Assembly (NCBI GenBank): GCA_002239025.1
Contig: MPNM01000026.1
Location: forward strand, 1-41,263
Direction: 5' to 3'
Length of the DNA stretch: 41,263 nucleotides
Source: Chloroflexi bacterium bin125
GTDB taxonomy: Bacteria; Chloroflexota; Dehalococcoidia; Bin125
Shown: positions 9,676 to 17,202 of the stretch, one piece after another
Position numbering within the stretch: position 1 is the stretch's first letter
Layout of the letters: the number at the start of each line of letters is the position of its first letter
The notes under the pieces: model-generated
The model's input: the letters and a program-made list of their open reading frames with translations, nothing else
Database searches by the model: none
Told to the model about the DNA's origin: nothing
Program-made: the position numbers and the translations under genes

Positions 9676-9980
9676 ACCCCTGACAGCTGTTCGCGGGTTT
9701 CCTGTTGCTGTTGCTGGGTCGGCGCCGCAGTGACGGCCGCCTGCTGTTGCTCGGTCTGTTGCTGGTCCTCGGCGGCGCTGGTTGGCGCGGGCTGATCCTG
9801 CTGCTGGTCCTCGGCGGCGCTGGTTGCCGCGGGCTGATCCTGTTCCTGGTCCTGTTGGGCCACTGTTTGCTGTTGCTCGTCATCTCCGCTGCAGGCGACG
9901 AGCAGCATGGCTCCTGCCAGCAGGGCGACGATCAACAGCGGCAGCCACCGCGTTGACAGCCTGTTGTTTGCGATTTCCAA
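7815..9980 (-). CDS. pstS: PstS phosphate-binding lipoprotein with two tandem PstS domains
   Basis: 721 aa from a TTG at 9,980 (AGGAG 10 nt upstream); a GTG at 9,989 is possible but too close to that AGGAG. A 30-residue lipoprotein signal ends in LLVAC, with the lipidated Cys at 30. About 70 Gln/Asp-rich residues follow as a linker, containing a repeated TSAAEDQQQ unit. Then come two complete PstS domains, about 103-405 and 419-721. Each has [34 protein letters not shown] and [10 protein letters not shown], the loops that bind phosphate in this family. The copies are offset by exactly 948 bp and are nearly identical, with stretches of about 100 nt unchanged. A normal PstS has one domain (~300-350 aa). 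It heads the pstSCAB-phoU run and is preceded by a PHO-box-like array. Confidence 0.93.
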   Translation of the reverse strand: MEIANNRLSTRWLPLLIVALLAGAMLLVACSGDDEQQQTVAQQDQEQDQPAATSAAEDQQQDQPAPTSAAEDQQQTEQQQAAVTAAPTQQQQQETREQLSGVEGEIQVDGSSTVFPITEAMAEEFGNLTDRGVRVTVGVSGTGGGFKRFCAGETDISDASRPIKDSEVELCTEAGIDFIEVPVAFDGLTVVINPDNDWVDFLTVEELNHIFRPDDFATTWADVRAGFPDTEISLYAPGADSGTFDYFTEAINGDGGVHRSDNTTFSEDDNVLVQGVASDRGGIGYFGFSYYANNADALKAVPVVNDAGEAITPSNGTINDGSYNPLSRPLFIYVSVASLEREEVAAFVEYFLTDGTWLVDTPEVGYVQLPADIYAAALDRVQGRVSGSAMAAAVEGASLGQIFGVEGSQSMVADLSALEGEIQVDGSSTVFPITEAMAEEFGILTDRGVRVTVGVSGTGGGFKRFCAGETDISDASRPIKDSEVELCTEAGIEFVEVPVAFDGLTVVINPDNDWVDFLTVEELNHIFRPDDYATSWADVRDGFPDLEISLYAPGADSGTFDYFTEAINGDGGVHRSDNTTFSEDDNVLVQGVASDRGGIGYFGFSYYANNADLLRAVPVVNASGDAITPSNGTINDGSYNPLSRPLFIYVSVASLEREEVAAFVEYFLTDGTWLVDTPEVGYVQLPEPIYAAALDRVQNGVVGSAMAEAEDAALAAIYGAE

Positions 9981-10075
9981 GACGATCACGCTCCTCTCGC
10001 TCTGTGACCGGCGAGTCTCGATGCCGGACACACCACTTGTGGCTCGCTCTTCCTGAGCGCTCGCCACACTGCGCA

Positions 10076-10106
10076 CCAGGCGCGATGCACGCCAGGCGCG
10101 ATGCAC
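10076..10106. repeat. Tandem 15-bp direct repeat in the pstS leader
   Basis: CCAGGCGCGATGCAC occurs at 10,076-10,090 and again at 10,092-10,106, a 16-bp period, between the PHO-box-like array and the pstS start. It could be a regulator site or simple slippage; nothing further can be said from sequence. Confidence 0.6.
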
Positions 10107-10132
10107 AGCTTCAGTCCTGTGACCGGGTTCGC

Positions 10133-10171
10133 GTTAACCATGCGGATAACGGGCAGTTAAGAGTGGGTTAT
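10133..10171 (-). promoter_or_regulatory. PHO-box-like direct-repeat array upstream of pstS
   Basis: Four related pentamers occur in line on the plus strand: GTTAA at 10,133, GATAA at 10,145, GTTAA at 10,156 and GTTAT at 10,167, with starts 12, 11 and 11 bp apart. Read on the pstS strand they are TAAC, TTAAC, TTATC and TTAAC. One-turn-spaced direct repeats of TTAACA-like hexamers are how Bacillus PhoP sites look, and PhoB/PhoP boxes in general have 11-bp repeats. The array is about 150 nt before the pstS start. The regulator at 11,878-12,555 is the obvious candidate to bind it. Confidence 0.6.
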
Positions 10172-10257
10172 TGCCGAAAGGAGACCTGTGCGCAAATGGT
10201 TGAGTTGCGCCTGATTGTTGACTCCCTCTCCCAGAGACTGATGCACATCTCAGTCTC

Positions 10258-10402
10258 CCGTCCCCGCCACCGAGCGGGGACCCGCTTTGGCCCGCACACG
10301 GCAGCACCGACTTGCTCCAGGTGACCAGATGCAGGCGGTCAGGATGATCTCCGTGCAGGAGCAGGGGAAGGAGCGGGCCCCCGCTCGGTGGCGGGGGCGG
10401 TT
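10258..10402. repeat. Inverted pair of dispersed GC-rich elements in the phoR-pstS gap
   Basis: CCCCGCCACCGAGCGGGG near 10,262-10,279 and its near reverse complement around 10,379-10,397 face each other about 100 nt apart. Related sequence (GGGTCCCCGCG...GCGGGGAC) lies at 32,686-32,705. The phoR-pstS gap (9,981-10,606) holds, in order, the direct repeat, the PHO-like array, this pair and another palindrome; no gene is seen in it. Confidence 0.55.
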
Positions 10403-10516
10403 GAGAGGTTTTGCATCGGTCTCCTTGCGGGGGAGATGCCGAAAGCCTTCCCCGGGCTTGACCCGGGGGCAGAGGGGGGTTCCCTGCCTCTTGGCCCTAT
10501 CTGGTCGTCGCCAGCT

Positions 10517-10569
10517 GACCCCCCCTCTGTCACTCCGTGACATCTCCCCCCGCAAGGGGGGGAGAGGGG
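10517..10569. repeat. Dispersed palindromic repeat after the phoR-like gene
   Basis: GACCCCCCCTCTGTCACTCC, then a CATCTCCCCCC-GCAA-GGGGGGGAGA hairpin. It is nearly identical to the copies at 871-930 and 33,562-33,613. It lies 37 nt past the stop of the sensor kinase gene, where a strong hairpin may help end the phoBR transcript. Confidence 0.75.
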
Positions 10570-10606
10570 AATTGGAGGTTACGCACCGGTCTCCCGCGGG
10601 CCGGGC

Positions 10607-11875
10607 TCAGCTCTGTTGCGCGAGCGGCACACTGAAGCCGAAGGTCGATCCGATGCCGGGCGCACTCTGCAGCGAGACCGCGCCTCCGTGGACCTCGGCG
10701 ATGTGCCGGACGACTGCCAGGCCGAGGCCGGTGCCGCCGCCCGACTGTCGTGCGCGGTCGACGCGGTAGAAGCGCTGAAATATGCGTGATTGCTCAGTCG
10801 GCTCGATCCCGACTCCGGTATCCCGTACCTGGATCCAGACCATGGGCGCAGGATCAGAGGCATCGCCCATCTCGGAGAGCACTTCAATCGATCCGCCCTT
10901 CTCGGTGAACTTGACGGCGTTGTGCAAGAGGTTGAGTAGCGCCCGCTCGACTAACTCGGGATCGGCGACGATCATCGTCTGGTCTGCGCCGTTGGGACCG
11001 GAGTACAGCAGCGAGAGGCCTTCGCGCTCGGCCTGCGGCCTGATGATCTCGACGGCGTCTTCCAGCAACGTCTCCATGCCGACTACTTCGATTTCCGGTT
11101 CGGTCAGGCCCGATTCGAGCCGCGCCAGGGCCAACATCTCCTCGACCAGCTGGTTCATGCGCTCTGCTTCGGACTGGATGATCTTACGGAAGCGCTCCGA
11201 GTCTTCGGGACGCCGAGCCACCTCGAGAGTCTCGGCTGCTGCCGATATTGACGACAGCGGTGTCCGCAACTCGTGCGAGGCGTTGATGAAGAAGTCGCGT
11301 CTGGCGATTTCTGCCTCATAGAGGTCCGAAAGATCGTGCATTGCGAGCACGACGGACCAGGGCCCCGATTCGGCAACGTCGGCGACCGGAGCGACCACAG
11401 TGCGGAATCGTCTGCGATCTCGCAATACGACCAGGACGGCAGGTGTGCCTTCGTCAATCGCAAGTCGCACAGCTCCGTACAGGTCGGGGTCTTCGACTGC
11501 TTCCAGCAACGGAGAGCCGATCGTGTCGCGCTGACCGGAACGCAGCGTGAGTTCGGCGATGGGATTGAGGTATTGGATCCTGGCATCGGAGTCGAGCGCG
11601 ATCACCATGTCGCCGGTGGAGGCGAGGGCGCGCCCCAGTTGATCTCGTTCCGCCGTCCGCGAGGAGAGTTCGTCGCGCAATCGCTCTGCGGCCTGCGATT
11701 GGCCAGCGGATTGTTCGCGTAGCAGCGCGGCGGAGCGAGCGCTCATTCTGAGTCCAGCGGCGCACAACGCGATTCCCGACGCCAGAGCGATCCCACCGCC
11801 GACCGTCGATGCTTCCGAGGCGAGCAGCCCAACTGCCAGCAACAGTGCAATGACACCGACTACGACCGTGCGCAC
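10607..11875 (-). CDS. phoR: PhoR-like phosphate-responsive sensor histidine kinase
   Basis: 422 aa from a GTG at 11,875. Two N-terminal membrane helices (about 3-20 and 25-42) with almost no periplasmic loop are followed by a coiled segment, then a PAS domain (about 80-180). HisKA has the phospho-acceptor H201 in NASHELRTPLSS. The ATPase domain has N319 (NLLHNAVKF), DTGVGI (352-357) and GTGLGLAVV (381 on). The absence of an extracellular sensor domain is typical of PhoR/SenX3 kinases, which read the Pst-PhoU complex rather than phosphate itself. It starts directly after the regulator stop and precedes pstS on the same strand. Kinase identity is certain; the PhoR role is supported by context. 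Confidence 0.9.
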   Translation of the reverse strand: MRTVVVGVIALLLAVGLLASEASTVGGGIALASGIALCAAGLRMSARSAALLREQSAGQSQAAERLRDELSSRTAERDQLGRALASTGDMVIALDSDARIQYLNPIAELTLRSGQRDTIGSPLLEAVEDPDLYGAVRLAIDEGTPAVLVVLRDRRRFRTVVAPVADVAESGPWSVVLAMHDLSDLYEAEIARRDFFINASHELRTPLSSISAAAETLEVARRPEDSERFRKIIQSEAERMNQLVEEMLALARLESGLTEPEIEVVGMETLLEDAVEIIRPQAEREGLSLLYSGPNGADQTMIVADPELVERALLNLLHNAVKFTEKGGSIEVLSEMGDASDPAPMVWIQVRDTGVGIEPTEQSRIFQRFYRVDRARQSGGGTGLGLAVVRHIAEVHGGAVSLQSAPGIGSTFGFSVPLAQQS

Positions 11876-11877
11876 GC

Positions 11878-12555
11878 TTACCGCTCGAATCGATACCCCG
11901 CTCCGCGCACCGTGATCAGGTGGCGCGGCGGTCCGTCGGGCTTCTCGATCTTCTTGCGCAACCAGCGTACGTGGACATCCACTGTGCGTGTCCCGCCGGC
12001 GAACGAGATGTCCCAGACATCATTCAGCAACTGGTCACGAGTGAACGCTCGACCATCGCGCTGCGCCAGGTAGGCGAGCAACTCGTACTCCTTAGGCCGC
12101 AGGGCGATCGGTTCGCCGTGTTTGGTCAGCAAGCGGCGGTTCAGATCCAACTTGAACTCGCCGAACTCCAGCTCTCGAACGTCCACCGAAACATCCTGCT
12201 TGCGGCGCAGGTGCACACGCACACGAGCCTTGAGTTCGGCCAGGGAAAACGGTTTGGTGATGTAGTCGTCGGCGCCCAGGTCGAGTCCCTTGACGCGGTC
12301 TGCCTCGGAGGTTCTTGCAGTGAGCAAGAGGACCGGCGCTTGCGAGGTTTCGCGGATGCCGCGCAGTACGTCGAGTCCGTCCATGCGCGGCAGCATCAGG
12401 TCCAGCAAGACCAGGTCGGGCTGTAGCGCGCGGGCCATCGAGAGTCCCTCGATGCCGTCCTCGGCGGTGCGGACCCGGTAGCCCTCCATCTCGAGGTTAA
12501 ACCTCAGCGTTTCCGCTAGCGGGCGTTCATCTTCCACGACCAACAACGTGCGCAT
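11878..12555 (-). CDS. phoB: PhoB/RegX3-like OmpR-family response regulator
   Basis: 225 aa from the ATG at 12,555. The longer frame upstream encodes no conserved sequence, and GAGAGG stands 7 nt before this ATG. The receiver domain has acidic E8-D9, phospho-acceptor D52 (LLDLMLP) and K in YITKPFS. The C-terminal winged helix has RPKEYELLAYLA and the GTRTVDVHVRWLRKKI recognition region, ending in VRGAGYRFER. It likely activates pstS under phosphate limitation. It is followed at once by its cognate kinase gene, and a possible PHO-like repeat lies about 110-135 nt upstream, suggesting autoregulation. Confidence 0.93.
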   Translation of the reverse strand: MRTLLVVEDERPLAETLRFNLEMEGYRVRTAEDGIEGLSMARALQPDLVLLDLMLPRMDGLDVLRGIRETSQAPVLLLTARTSEADRVKGLDLGADDYITKPFSLAELKARVRVHLRRKQDVSVDVRELEFGEFKLDLNRRLLTKHGEPIALRPKEYELLAYLAQRDGRAFTRDQLLNDVWDISFAGGTRTVDVHVRWLRKKIEKPDGPPRHLITVRGAGYRFER

Positions 12556-12663
12556 GACACGGCCTCTCAACCGAACGCTGTTTGAAGGCCATGAACGCGG
12601 CAACCGCCTCGGTTGCCCGCAATCCGCCGACACCATGCTACGCGCTTTGTCTACCTGCCTGTC

Positions 12664-12690
12664 GTTGACTGCTGTTGCCATTCAGTTAAC
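12664..12690 (-). promoter_or_regulatory. Weak PHO-box-like repeat upstream of the response regulator
   Basis: GTTGAC at 12,664, GTTGCC at 12,674 and GTTAAC at 12,685 on the plus strand, spaced 10 and 11 bp. On the regulator strand they read GTTAAC, GGCAAC and GTCAAC. The spacing matches the array before pstS, but two of the three units diverge. The site lies between divergent genes (regulator minus, LLM oxidoreductase plus, start 12,779) and could serve either. Confidence 0.35.
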
Positions 12691-12778
12691 CGACCGCGCT
12701 CCAACGACTGACTGTGAACTCGCTAATCTGCGCTCACAACCGGCAATCGAGCGAACGTATGACGAAGGATCATTCACT

Positions 12779-13690
12779 ATGCGATTCGGATTCTGGCCAG
12801 CCGCATCCAACCCCTGGGCCGAGGTATTGACCGTCGCTCGGCACGCCGAGCGCACCGGCTGGGACCGGATCTGGTTCGCCGATCACTTCATGCCCAACAA
12901 GCCGGTCGGCGAGGATGCCTCCGACGGAATGGTCCACGAGTCGTGGACGACGCTGGCCGCATTCGCCTCGCGCATTCCTCGGGTCAAGCTGGGACACATG
13001 GTCTCGGGCAACACGTATCGTCACCCGGCGGTGACCGCGAAGATGGCGGCGCAGATCGACATCATCTCGGGTGGACGGTTCATTCTCGGTCTGGGCGCGG
13101 CCTGGCAAGAGAATGAGCATCACTACTACGGCATCCATTTCGGCACGCTCAAGGAGCGGATGGACCGCTTCGAGGAAGCCTGCCACGCTGTGACCGAGCT
13201 GTTCCGCTACCAGAAGACCAATTTCACCGGCGAGCACTACCAGTTCATCGACGCGCCGCTGGAGCCGAAGCCGATCCAGACGCCTCTGCCCCTGATGATC
13301 GGTGGCGGCGGCGAGAAGCGCACCCTGCGGATTACGGCGCAATACGCCAACGAGTGGAATGTCTGGGGCACACCTGAAGTGCTGGTCCACAAGCAGTCGG
13401 TGCTGGACGCACATTGCAGCGACGTGCACCGCGATCCGGCCGAAATCCAGCGCTCCGCGTGCACGCTGCTGATGATGACTGACAACGACGATGTCCTCGG
13501 TCCCGTGCGAGCCAGCGGACGTCCGGTGCTGGGCGGCTCGAACGACGAGATCAAGCAAACCGTTCAGGCCTACATCGATGCGGGCGTCGACGAAATCATC
13601 ATTCCCGACTTCACGCTGGGGTCGAACGCATTCCAGCGGACGGAGCAGATGGATCGCTTCATCGAGGAGATTGTGCCGGAATTCCGTTAG
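12779..13690 (+). CDS. Luciferase-like (LLM) F420/flavin-dependent oxidoreductase
   Basis: 303 aa from the ATG at 12,779, with GAAGGA about 10 nt upstream; the longer open frame runs into the regulatory region and is not used. The TIM-barrel bacterial-luciferase fold is shown by MRFGFWPA at the start, HAERTGWDRIWFADH (about 22-36), VKLGHMVSGNTYRHPA, GGRFILGLGAAWQENEH, PLPLMIGGGGEKRTL and a C-terminal VDEIIIPDF. The pattern is that of F420-dependent LLM enzymes, which move hydride to or from organic substrates. The substrate cannot be read. It is single, divergent from the phosphate regulator. Confidence 0.88.
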   Translation: MRFGFWPAASNPWAEVLTVARHAERTGWDRIWFADHFMPNKPVGEDASDGMVHESWTTLAAFASRIPRVKLGHMVSGNTYRHPAVTAKMAAQIDIISGGRFILGLGAAWQENEHHYYGIHFGTLKERMDRFEEACHAVTELFRYQKTNFTGEHYQFIDAPLEPKPIQTPLPLMIGGGGEKRTLRITAQYANEWNVWGTPEVLVHKQSVLDAHCSDVHRDPAEIQRSACTLLMMTDNDDVLGPVRASGRPVLGGSNDEIKQTVQAYIDAGVDEIIIPDFTLGSNAFQRTEQMDRFIEEIVPEFR

Positions 13691-13760
13691 CCGAAACGTT
13701 CTGCAAACAACACCACCACGGCCTGAGCCATTCCTCAACCCAGTCTTACCCGTGTCCGAT

Positions 13761-13890
13761 CTTCGTCATACCCGCGCTTGTGGCGGAGCCTGCCCCCGGC
13801 TTGAACGGGGGTATCTCGCGGATTCGAGCACTCACGTCAGTCTCGGCATGCGGCGAGATTGCCGCGTCGGAGCGCGGCAATGACGAGGTG
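13761..13890. repeat. Dispersed repeats of the CGTCATACCCGCG family
   Basis: CGTCATACCCGCGCTTG and the closing GGGGGTATCTCGCG span about 13,764-13,820. A second hairpin, GATTGCCGCG-(TCGGA)-GCGCGGCAAT, lies at about 13,857-13,880. The first is shared with 35,474-35,508. They fill the 286-nt gap between the LLM gene and the isochorismatase-fold gene. Confidence 0.65.
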
Positions 13891-13976
13891 TACTCGAGCA
13901 GCGTATGAACGCCGAATAATCTGCGATGGACTGCAATAGCCTGTAGCAGTTCACACCACATGATCTGGATTGAGTG

Positions 13977-14609
13977 ATGCCCAGCAACCCTACGTTTCCA
14001 CCGTCTGAGACCGCCTTGCTACTCGTTGATGCGCTCAATGAGTTTCTCAAGCCTGGCGGCAAGCTTTATGAGATGACTAAAGGCACCGCCGAGTCTGCCA
14101 ACACCATTGCCAACTTGCAGCGGGTGACGGAAACAGCGCGGGCGGCGGGGATTCTCGTGGTCTATGCGAATCATCACAGCAATCGTGGCGGCGACTATGA
14201 CGGCTGGAAGCATCCGGCGCCTGGCCATGTCGGCATTCAACGCATGAACATCTTTGAGGCGGGCAGCTTCGGCGTCGAGGTGATCGACGAAGTCGCACCG
14301 CAACCTGGCGATGTGCTGGCACAGGAACACTGGACATCGAGCGGCTTCGCCAACACCGATCTCGAGTTCCTGCTCGGCCAGCGCGGAATCGAGCGTGTGG
14401 TTGTCGCGGGCAATCGGGCCAACACTTGCATCGACTCGACCGGACGCTACGCGGTCGAGCTGGGTTTCCACGCGACGCTGATCTCAGATGCGATCGCGGC
14501 ATTCTCGCAGGCCGAGATGGATGCGACGATCAACGTCAACTGGCCGGCCTTCGCACACGGCGTGGTGACCTCGGACGAGTTCATCGCGGCACTTGAGCAG
14601 GGCGACTAG
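13977..14609 (+). CDS. Isochorismatase-family cysteine hydrolase
   Basis: 210 aa from the ATG at 13,977; a GTG one codon earlier is possible. The fold is marked by ALLLVDALNEF (Asp18 of the catalytic triad) and VVVAGNRANTCIDSTGR (Cys151, the nucleophile). The region that usually carries the third triad residue, a Lys in a VKxxxSAF-like motif, reads VLAQEHWTSSGF, so that Lys is not evident. Members hydrolyse amides, imides or isochorismate. A 5-nt gap separates it from the DinB gene, so the two are probably one operon. Substrate unknown. Confidence 0.85.
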   Translation: MPSNPTFPPSETALLLVDALNEFLKPGGKLYEMTKGTAESANTIANLQRVTETARAAGILVVYANHHSNRGGDYDGWKHPAPGHVGIQRMNIFEAGSFGVEVIDEVAPQPGDVLAQEHWTSSGFANTDLEFLLGQRGIERVVVAGNRANTCIDSTGRYAVELGFHATLISDAIAAFSQAEMDATINVNWPAFAHGVVTSDEFIAALEQGD

Positions 14610-14614
14610 GCCTC

Positions 14615-15163
14615 ATGGCCGACCGCAGTGTCGATGGGTTCATGCAACGCAAACGCGCCGAGTTCCTCGACGGCGCTGAGACCTTGCCATGGGACCAGAT
14701 CTGGCTGCGCATGGCCAACGCGCGGTTTGCCTTGATCGACGCAATTCAGGACGTGAGCCAGGAACAGGCCGATTGGTCCCCTCACCCCAAGATCGATCCC
14801 GACGACGAAGGCACCTGGAGCATCGGTGAAATCATGCGCCACGTGATCACGGCGTCGCCGAATGTGGCCGAGATCATCGCAGCGACGGCCAATGGGAGCA
14901 CGGTGGTCAAGGGTCCGCCGGGGCAGATCACGGCTCCGGCGTCGGGTGTCGATGAGCTACGGGCGCAAGTGACGCGAGTCAGTGAGCGGCTGCTGAGCGT
15001 CGGTAATGCGCTGCCGGACGAGATCGATAACGAAACCACCGTCCCGCACGCATTCTTCGGAGACCTGCCGTCAATGGCCTGGCCGCTATTCCAGGCGTTC
15101 CACGACGGTGACCACACGGCTCAGATCGTCGCCCTCAAGTCGCACCCTGATTTCCCAGGATGA
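14615..15163 (+). CDS. DinB-family four-helix protein
   Basis: 182 aa. FALIDAIQDVSQEQADW, then WSIGEIMRHVITA (about 70-82) and a closing AFHDGDHTAQI give the helix pattern and the spaced histidines of the DinB/YfiT-like metal-binding fold. Such proteins include thiol-dependent transferases and hydrolases, but many have no known function. It follows the isochorismatase-fold gene by 5 nt. Its last 78 nt overlap the 3' end of the DUF429 gene on the other strand, so both reading frames are used there. Confidence 0.75.
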   Translation: MADRSVDGFMQRKRAEFLDGAETLPWDQIWLRMANARFALIDAIQDVSQEQADWSPHPKIDPDDEGTWSIGEIMRHVITASPNVAEIIAATANGSTVVKGPPGQITAPASGVDELRAQVTRVSERLLSVGNALPDEIDNETTVPHAFFGDLPSMAWPLFQAFHDGDHTAQIVALKSHPDFPG

Positions 15164-16087
15164 ACTGCCGTCCAGGCTGGAGACTTTGATGTCTAGCCCG
15201 CCTTGGATTCGCTTGACCGACCACTCCGGGTCGGATCGCAGCTCCGGGGGCTGTTCTCGCGGAAAGATTGAGGCTCTGTAGGAGACAGGAGGCTCTTGGA
15301 CCGGCTTAGCTTGGCTCTGAGACCTTTCGCTAGTGGTCCAATCGAGGTCTCTAGGGACGACGATGCAGCCGTTCTCGTCACCTATTCCCTCCCAGCGTTC
15401 AGGTTGATTCCACATCATCCAGGCTGATATGGCGCAGGTGAGACCGTCGAGCGCATCGTCAAGGCGCTTGTACGCAACACCTATCAGCGACTCGGTTACG
15501 GCGGGATCGAGTCGTCGCTGGACTCCAGGGTGTTCCAGGATCCCAGGCGCTTCTTTTGATATCAAGTTGCGTAAGTGTCGCTGGTATTGCCGCATCGCCC
15601 GTTGACAAAACTCCCAACTCCGCTGTTGCTTCTTCTTGTATGGAATGCGTTCCTGCAATCCAAAGAGGCGTACATGAATCGGGTGGGGAAAGACCTCAAC
15701 CACCGCCGGAACACGGCGATCGTCGTGCAGCATTGGCTTCGGATTGGTTGTGAATCCACGCGCATTGAGCGCCTGACCGAGATCAATGCCCGCCGTCCAG
15801 CCTTTTCGTACGGCCGCGTGCGATGAATGAGCGCCCGCCTTGTAGCGGCCAAAGATCTTGCTGATCTCCTTATCGGCCCAGCGCTGCGGCGTGTAGACAA
15901 GGGGAGCGTCAACAGTGACAACTGCAGGTTTTGCCGCGGCTACTTCCCCAGCCAGACTCTCTGTCCCACGGGGGGCAACCTCCAGCCGGGTGCAGTGCAG
16001 ATTCTCCCGCGAATCGCCCTCAAGCCAGCAGATGCCGCTTTCGTTCTTGGTTGTCCAGGCGAGGTCGAGTCCGATGAAGGTGGGCAT
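15086..16087 (-). CDS. DUF429 domain protein
   Basis: 333 aa. Opens with FIGLDLAWTTKNESGICWL and has VVTVDAPLVYTP, a RYKAGAHSSHAAVRKG region, PAVVEVFPHPIHVRLFG and KRLDDALDGLTCAISAWM: the RNase H-like acidic residues and layout of DUF429. The ~80 C-terminal residues lie beyond the domain. Function in the family is not established; the fold suggests a nuclease or nucleotide-acting enzyme. The start is 24 nt after the HAD gene on the same strand. The 3' end overlaps the DinB gene tail-to-tail by 78 nt. Confidence 0.8.
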   Translation of the reverse strand: MPTFIGLDLAWTTKNESGICWLEGDSRENLHCTRLEVAPRGTESLAGEVAAAKPAVVTVDAPLVYTPQRWADKEISKIFGRYKAGAHSSHAAVRKGWTAGIDLGQALNARGFTTNPKPMLHDDRRVPAVVEVFPHPIHVRLFGLQERIPYKKKQQRSWEFCQRAMRQYQRHLRNLISKEAPGILEHPGVQRRLDPAVTESLIGVAYKRLDDALDGLTCAISAWMMWNQPERWEGIGDENGCIVVPRDLDWTTSERSQSQAKPVQEPPVSYRASIFPREQPPELRSDPEWSVKRIQGGLDIKVSSLDGSSSWEIRVRLEGDDLSRVVTVVERLE

Positions 16088-16111
16088 TGGGGTGCACTGA
16101 GGTGGGTTCGT

Positions 16112-16969
16112 CTACAGGAGCGCGTGCGACGCGGCAAGTTGCAACTCGGCAGCCTTGGACACTGCTGCAATGCGCAAGATTTCGCCAAGCTCTGCGCCAC
16201 TTCGATAGTCCGGGTAGTGCATGCTCTTGACCCTGCCGGTAGTGAGCAGCTCTTGAAAGGAGCGCCTGGCAGTCTCCTCGCCACGCTTGAAGACGGCAAA
16301 CGACGACCCTCCCCCCTTTTCGACGAGCGAGAAACAAGGGATATCTGTCAAACCATCGCCGACATAGATCATGTTGGCGAACGGCACGCGACGTTGCGCT
16401 TCGTCGATCTTTCGATTGACTAAGTGCGGCTTGGTCTGCGCCTCTTCTGCGGCAATCCCTTTGCTAATCTCGAACAGAAATCGAGTCTTTTCAGTAAAGG
16501 TCACGCAACGTTGCACTTCAGCCAACATGCCAGTCTCCACACTTTCCGCAAGTTGGCAGCCATAGACGCCGTCGATGTGATTCTGAACTGTCAGACAGCC
16601 TTCGATCAGGGACTGCAGACCACCGGAGATGACGTAGAACTCGACGCTCACGTCTCGGTATTGCTCAATTTCAGCGCGGACTTCATCGAACATCTCCGGT
16701 AACCCTGGAAACCAGGTTTGCTCAACAACGTCACGGCCAAACTCCATGAGTCGTGTGTTCGTTAGGCCGTCAAGTGGCTTGCCAGGCGCAACTTCGCGAA
16801 GCAGCAGATTCAGATACGCCAAGGGCGGATCGTATCCTGCCTCTACCAGCTCCTTGGCACTCTGCGTCCAGAAGGTCCGTGAGTCGATTCCAGAGGCCTC
16901 GAGCAACGCAGTCGTGGAATCCGGCACTAGCGTGTCATCGAAATCGAAAACCATCGCTAGCACCGGCAT
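16112..16969 (-). CDS. HAD-superfamily phosphatase
   Basis: 285 aa. HAD motif I is FDFDDT (nucleophile D9, acid/base D11), motif II is the Ser of YVISGG (about S115), motif III is K161 and motif IV is VGDGLTD (D205, D209). A helical cap lies between residues about 20 and 90, like the phosphoserine-phosphatase-type HAD-IB group. The natural substrate is unknown. It sits between a small ORF (13 nt upstream) and the DUF429 gene (24 nt downstream). The cassette looks AT-richer than its surroundings, which hints at acquisition. Confidence 0.85.
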   Translation of the reverse strand: MPVLAMVFDFDDTLVPDSTTALLEASGIDSRTFWTQSAKELVEAGYDPPLAYLNLLLREVAPGKPLDGLTNTRLMEFGRDVVEQTWFPGLPEMFDEVRAEIEQYRDVSVEFYVISGGLQSLIEGCLTVQNHIDGVYGCQLAESVETGMLAEVQRCVTFTEKTRFLFEISKGIAAEEAQTKPHLVNRKIDEAQRRVPFANMIYVGDGLTDIPCFSLVEKGGGSSFAVFKRGEETARRSFQELLTTGRVKSMHYPDYRSGAELGEILRIAAVSKAAELQLAASHALL

Positions 16970-16982
16970 AGGTCGGCTCCGC

Positions 16983-17123
16983 TCACTTGTCCGGCGGCGC
17001 CGATGAGTCGTCCAGTTTCGGGTTCACAGCGTGGTCTTGCGCCTTCAGCGAGAGTTCGAGAAGTTTGCTCCTTGCCTTCTGCCATTCGCTGGCAGTCATG
17101 CGGGTTGGCTGCTCAGTAGCCAT
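16983..17123 (-). CDS. Small ORF upstream of the HAD phosphatase gene
   Basis: 46 aa, starting at the ATG at 17,123 with AAAGGG about 10 nt upstream; an ATG further upstream extends into unconserved sequence. It encodes a helix-prone segment (SEWQKARSKLLELSLKAQ) and a polar tail. The stop is 13 nt before the HAD gene. No family is recognised. It could be a leader peptide or a small partner of the HAD/DUF429 pair. Confidence 0.4.
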   Translation of the reverse strand: MATEQPTRMTASEWQKARSKLLELSLKAQDHAVNPKLDDSSAPPDK

Positions 17124-17202
17124 GCCACACGCCCTTTCTGGGTGAGGTGTAGTAGTTCGAGCCACCGACAACATAGCACATGCGTACGTCACACGGGTGA
17201 TT

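Noticed and set aside
7815-9980. PstS duplication as an assembly artefact
   Set aside because: The copies differ at scattered sites and have distinct linker and C-terminal sequence, and the frame is continuous; long reads would still be the proof.
10081-10324. Riboswitch or tRNA in the phoR-pstS gap
   Set aside because: No cloverleaf or known riboswitch core was found; the visible structure is explained by the direct repeats and dispersed palindromes.
11878-12681. N-terminally extended response regulator (267 aa)
   Set aside because: The first 42 residues are not receiver-domain sequence and cover the putative PHO-like repeat. MRTLLVVEDE at 12,555 is the normal start.
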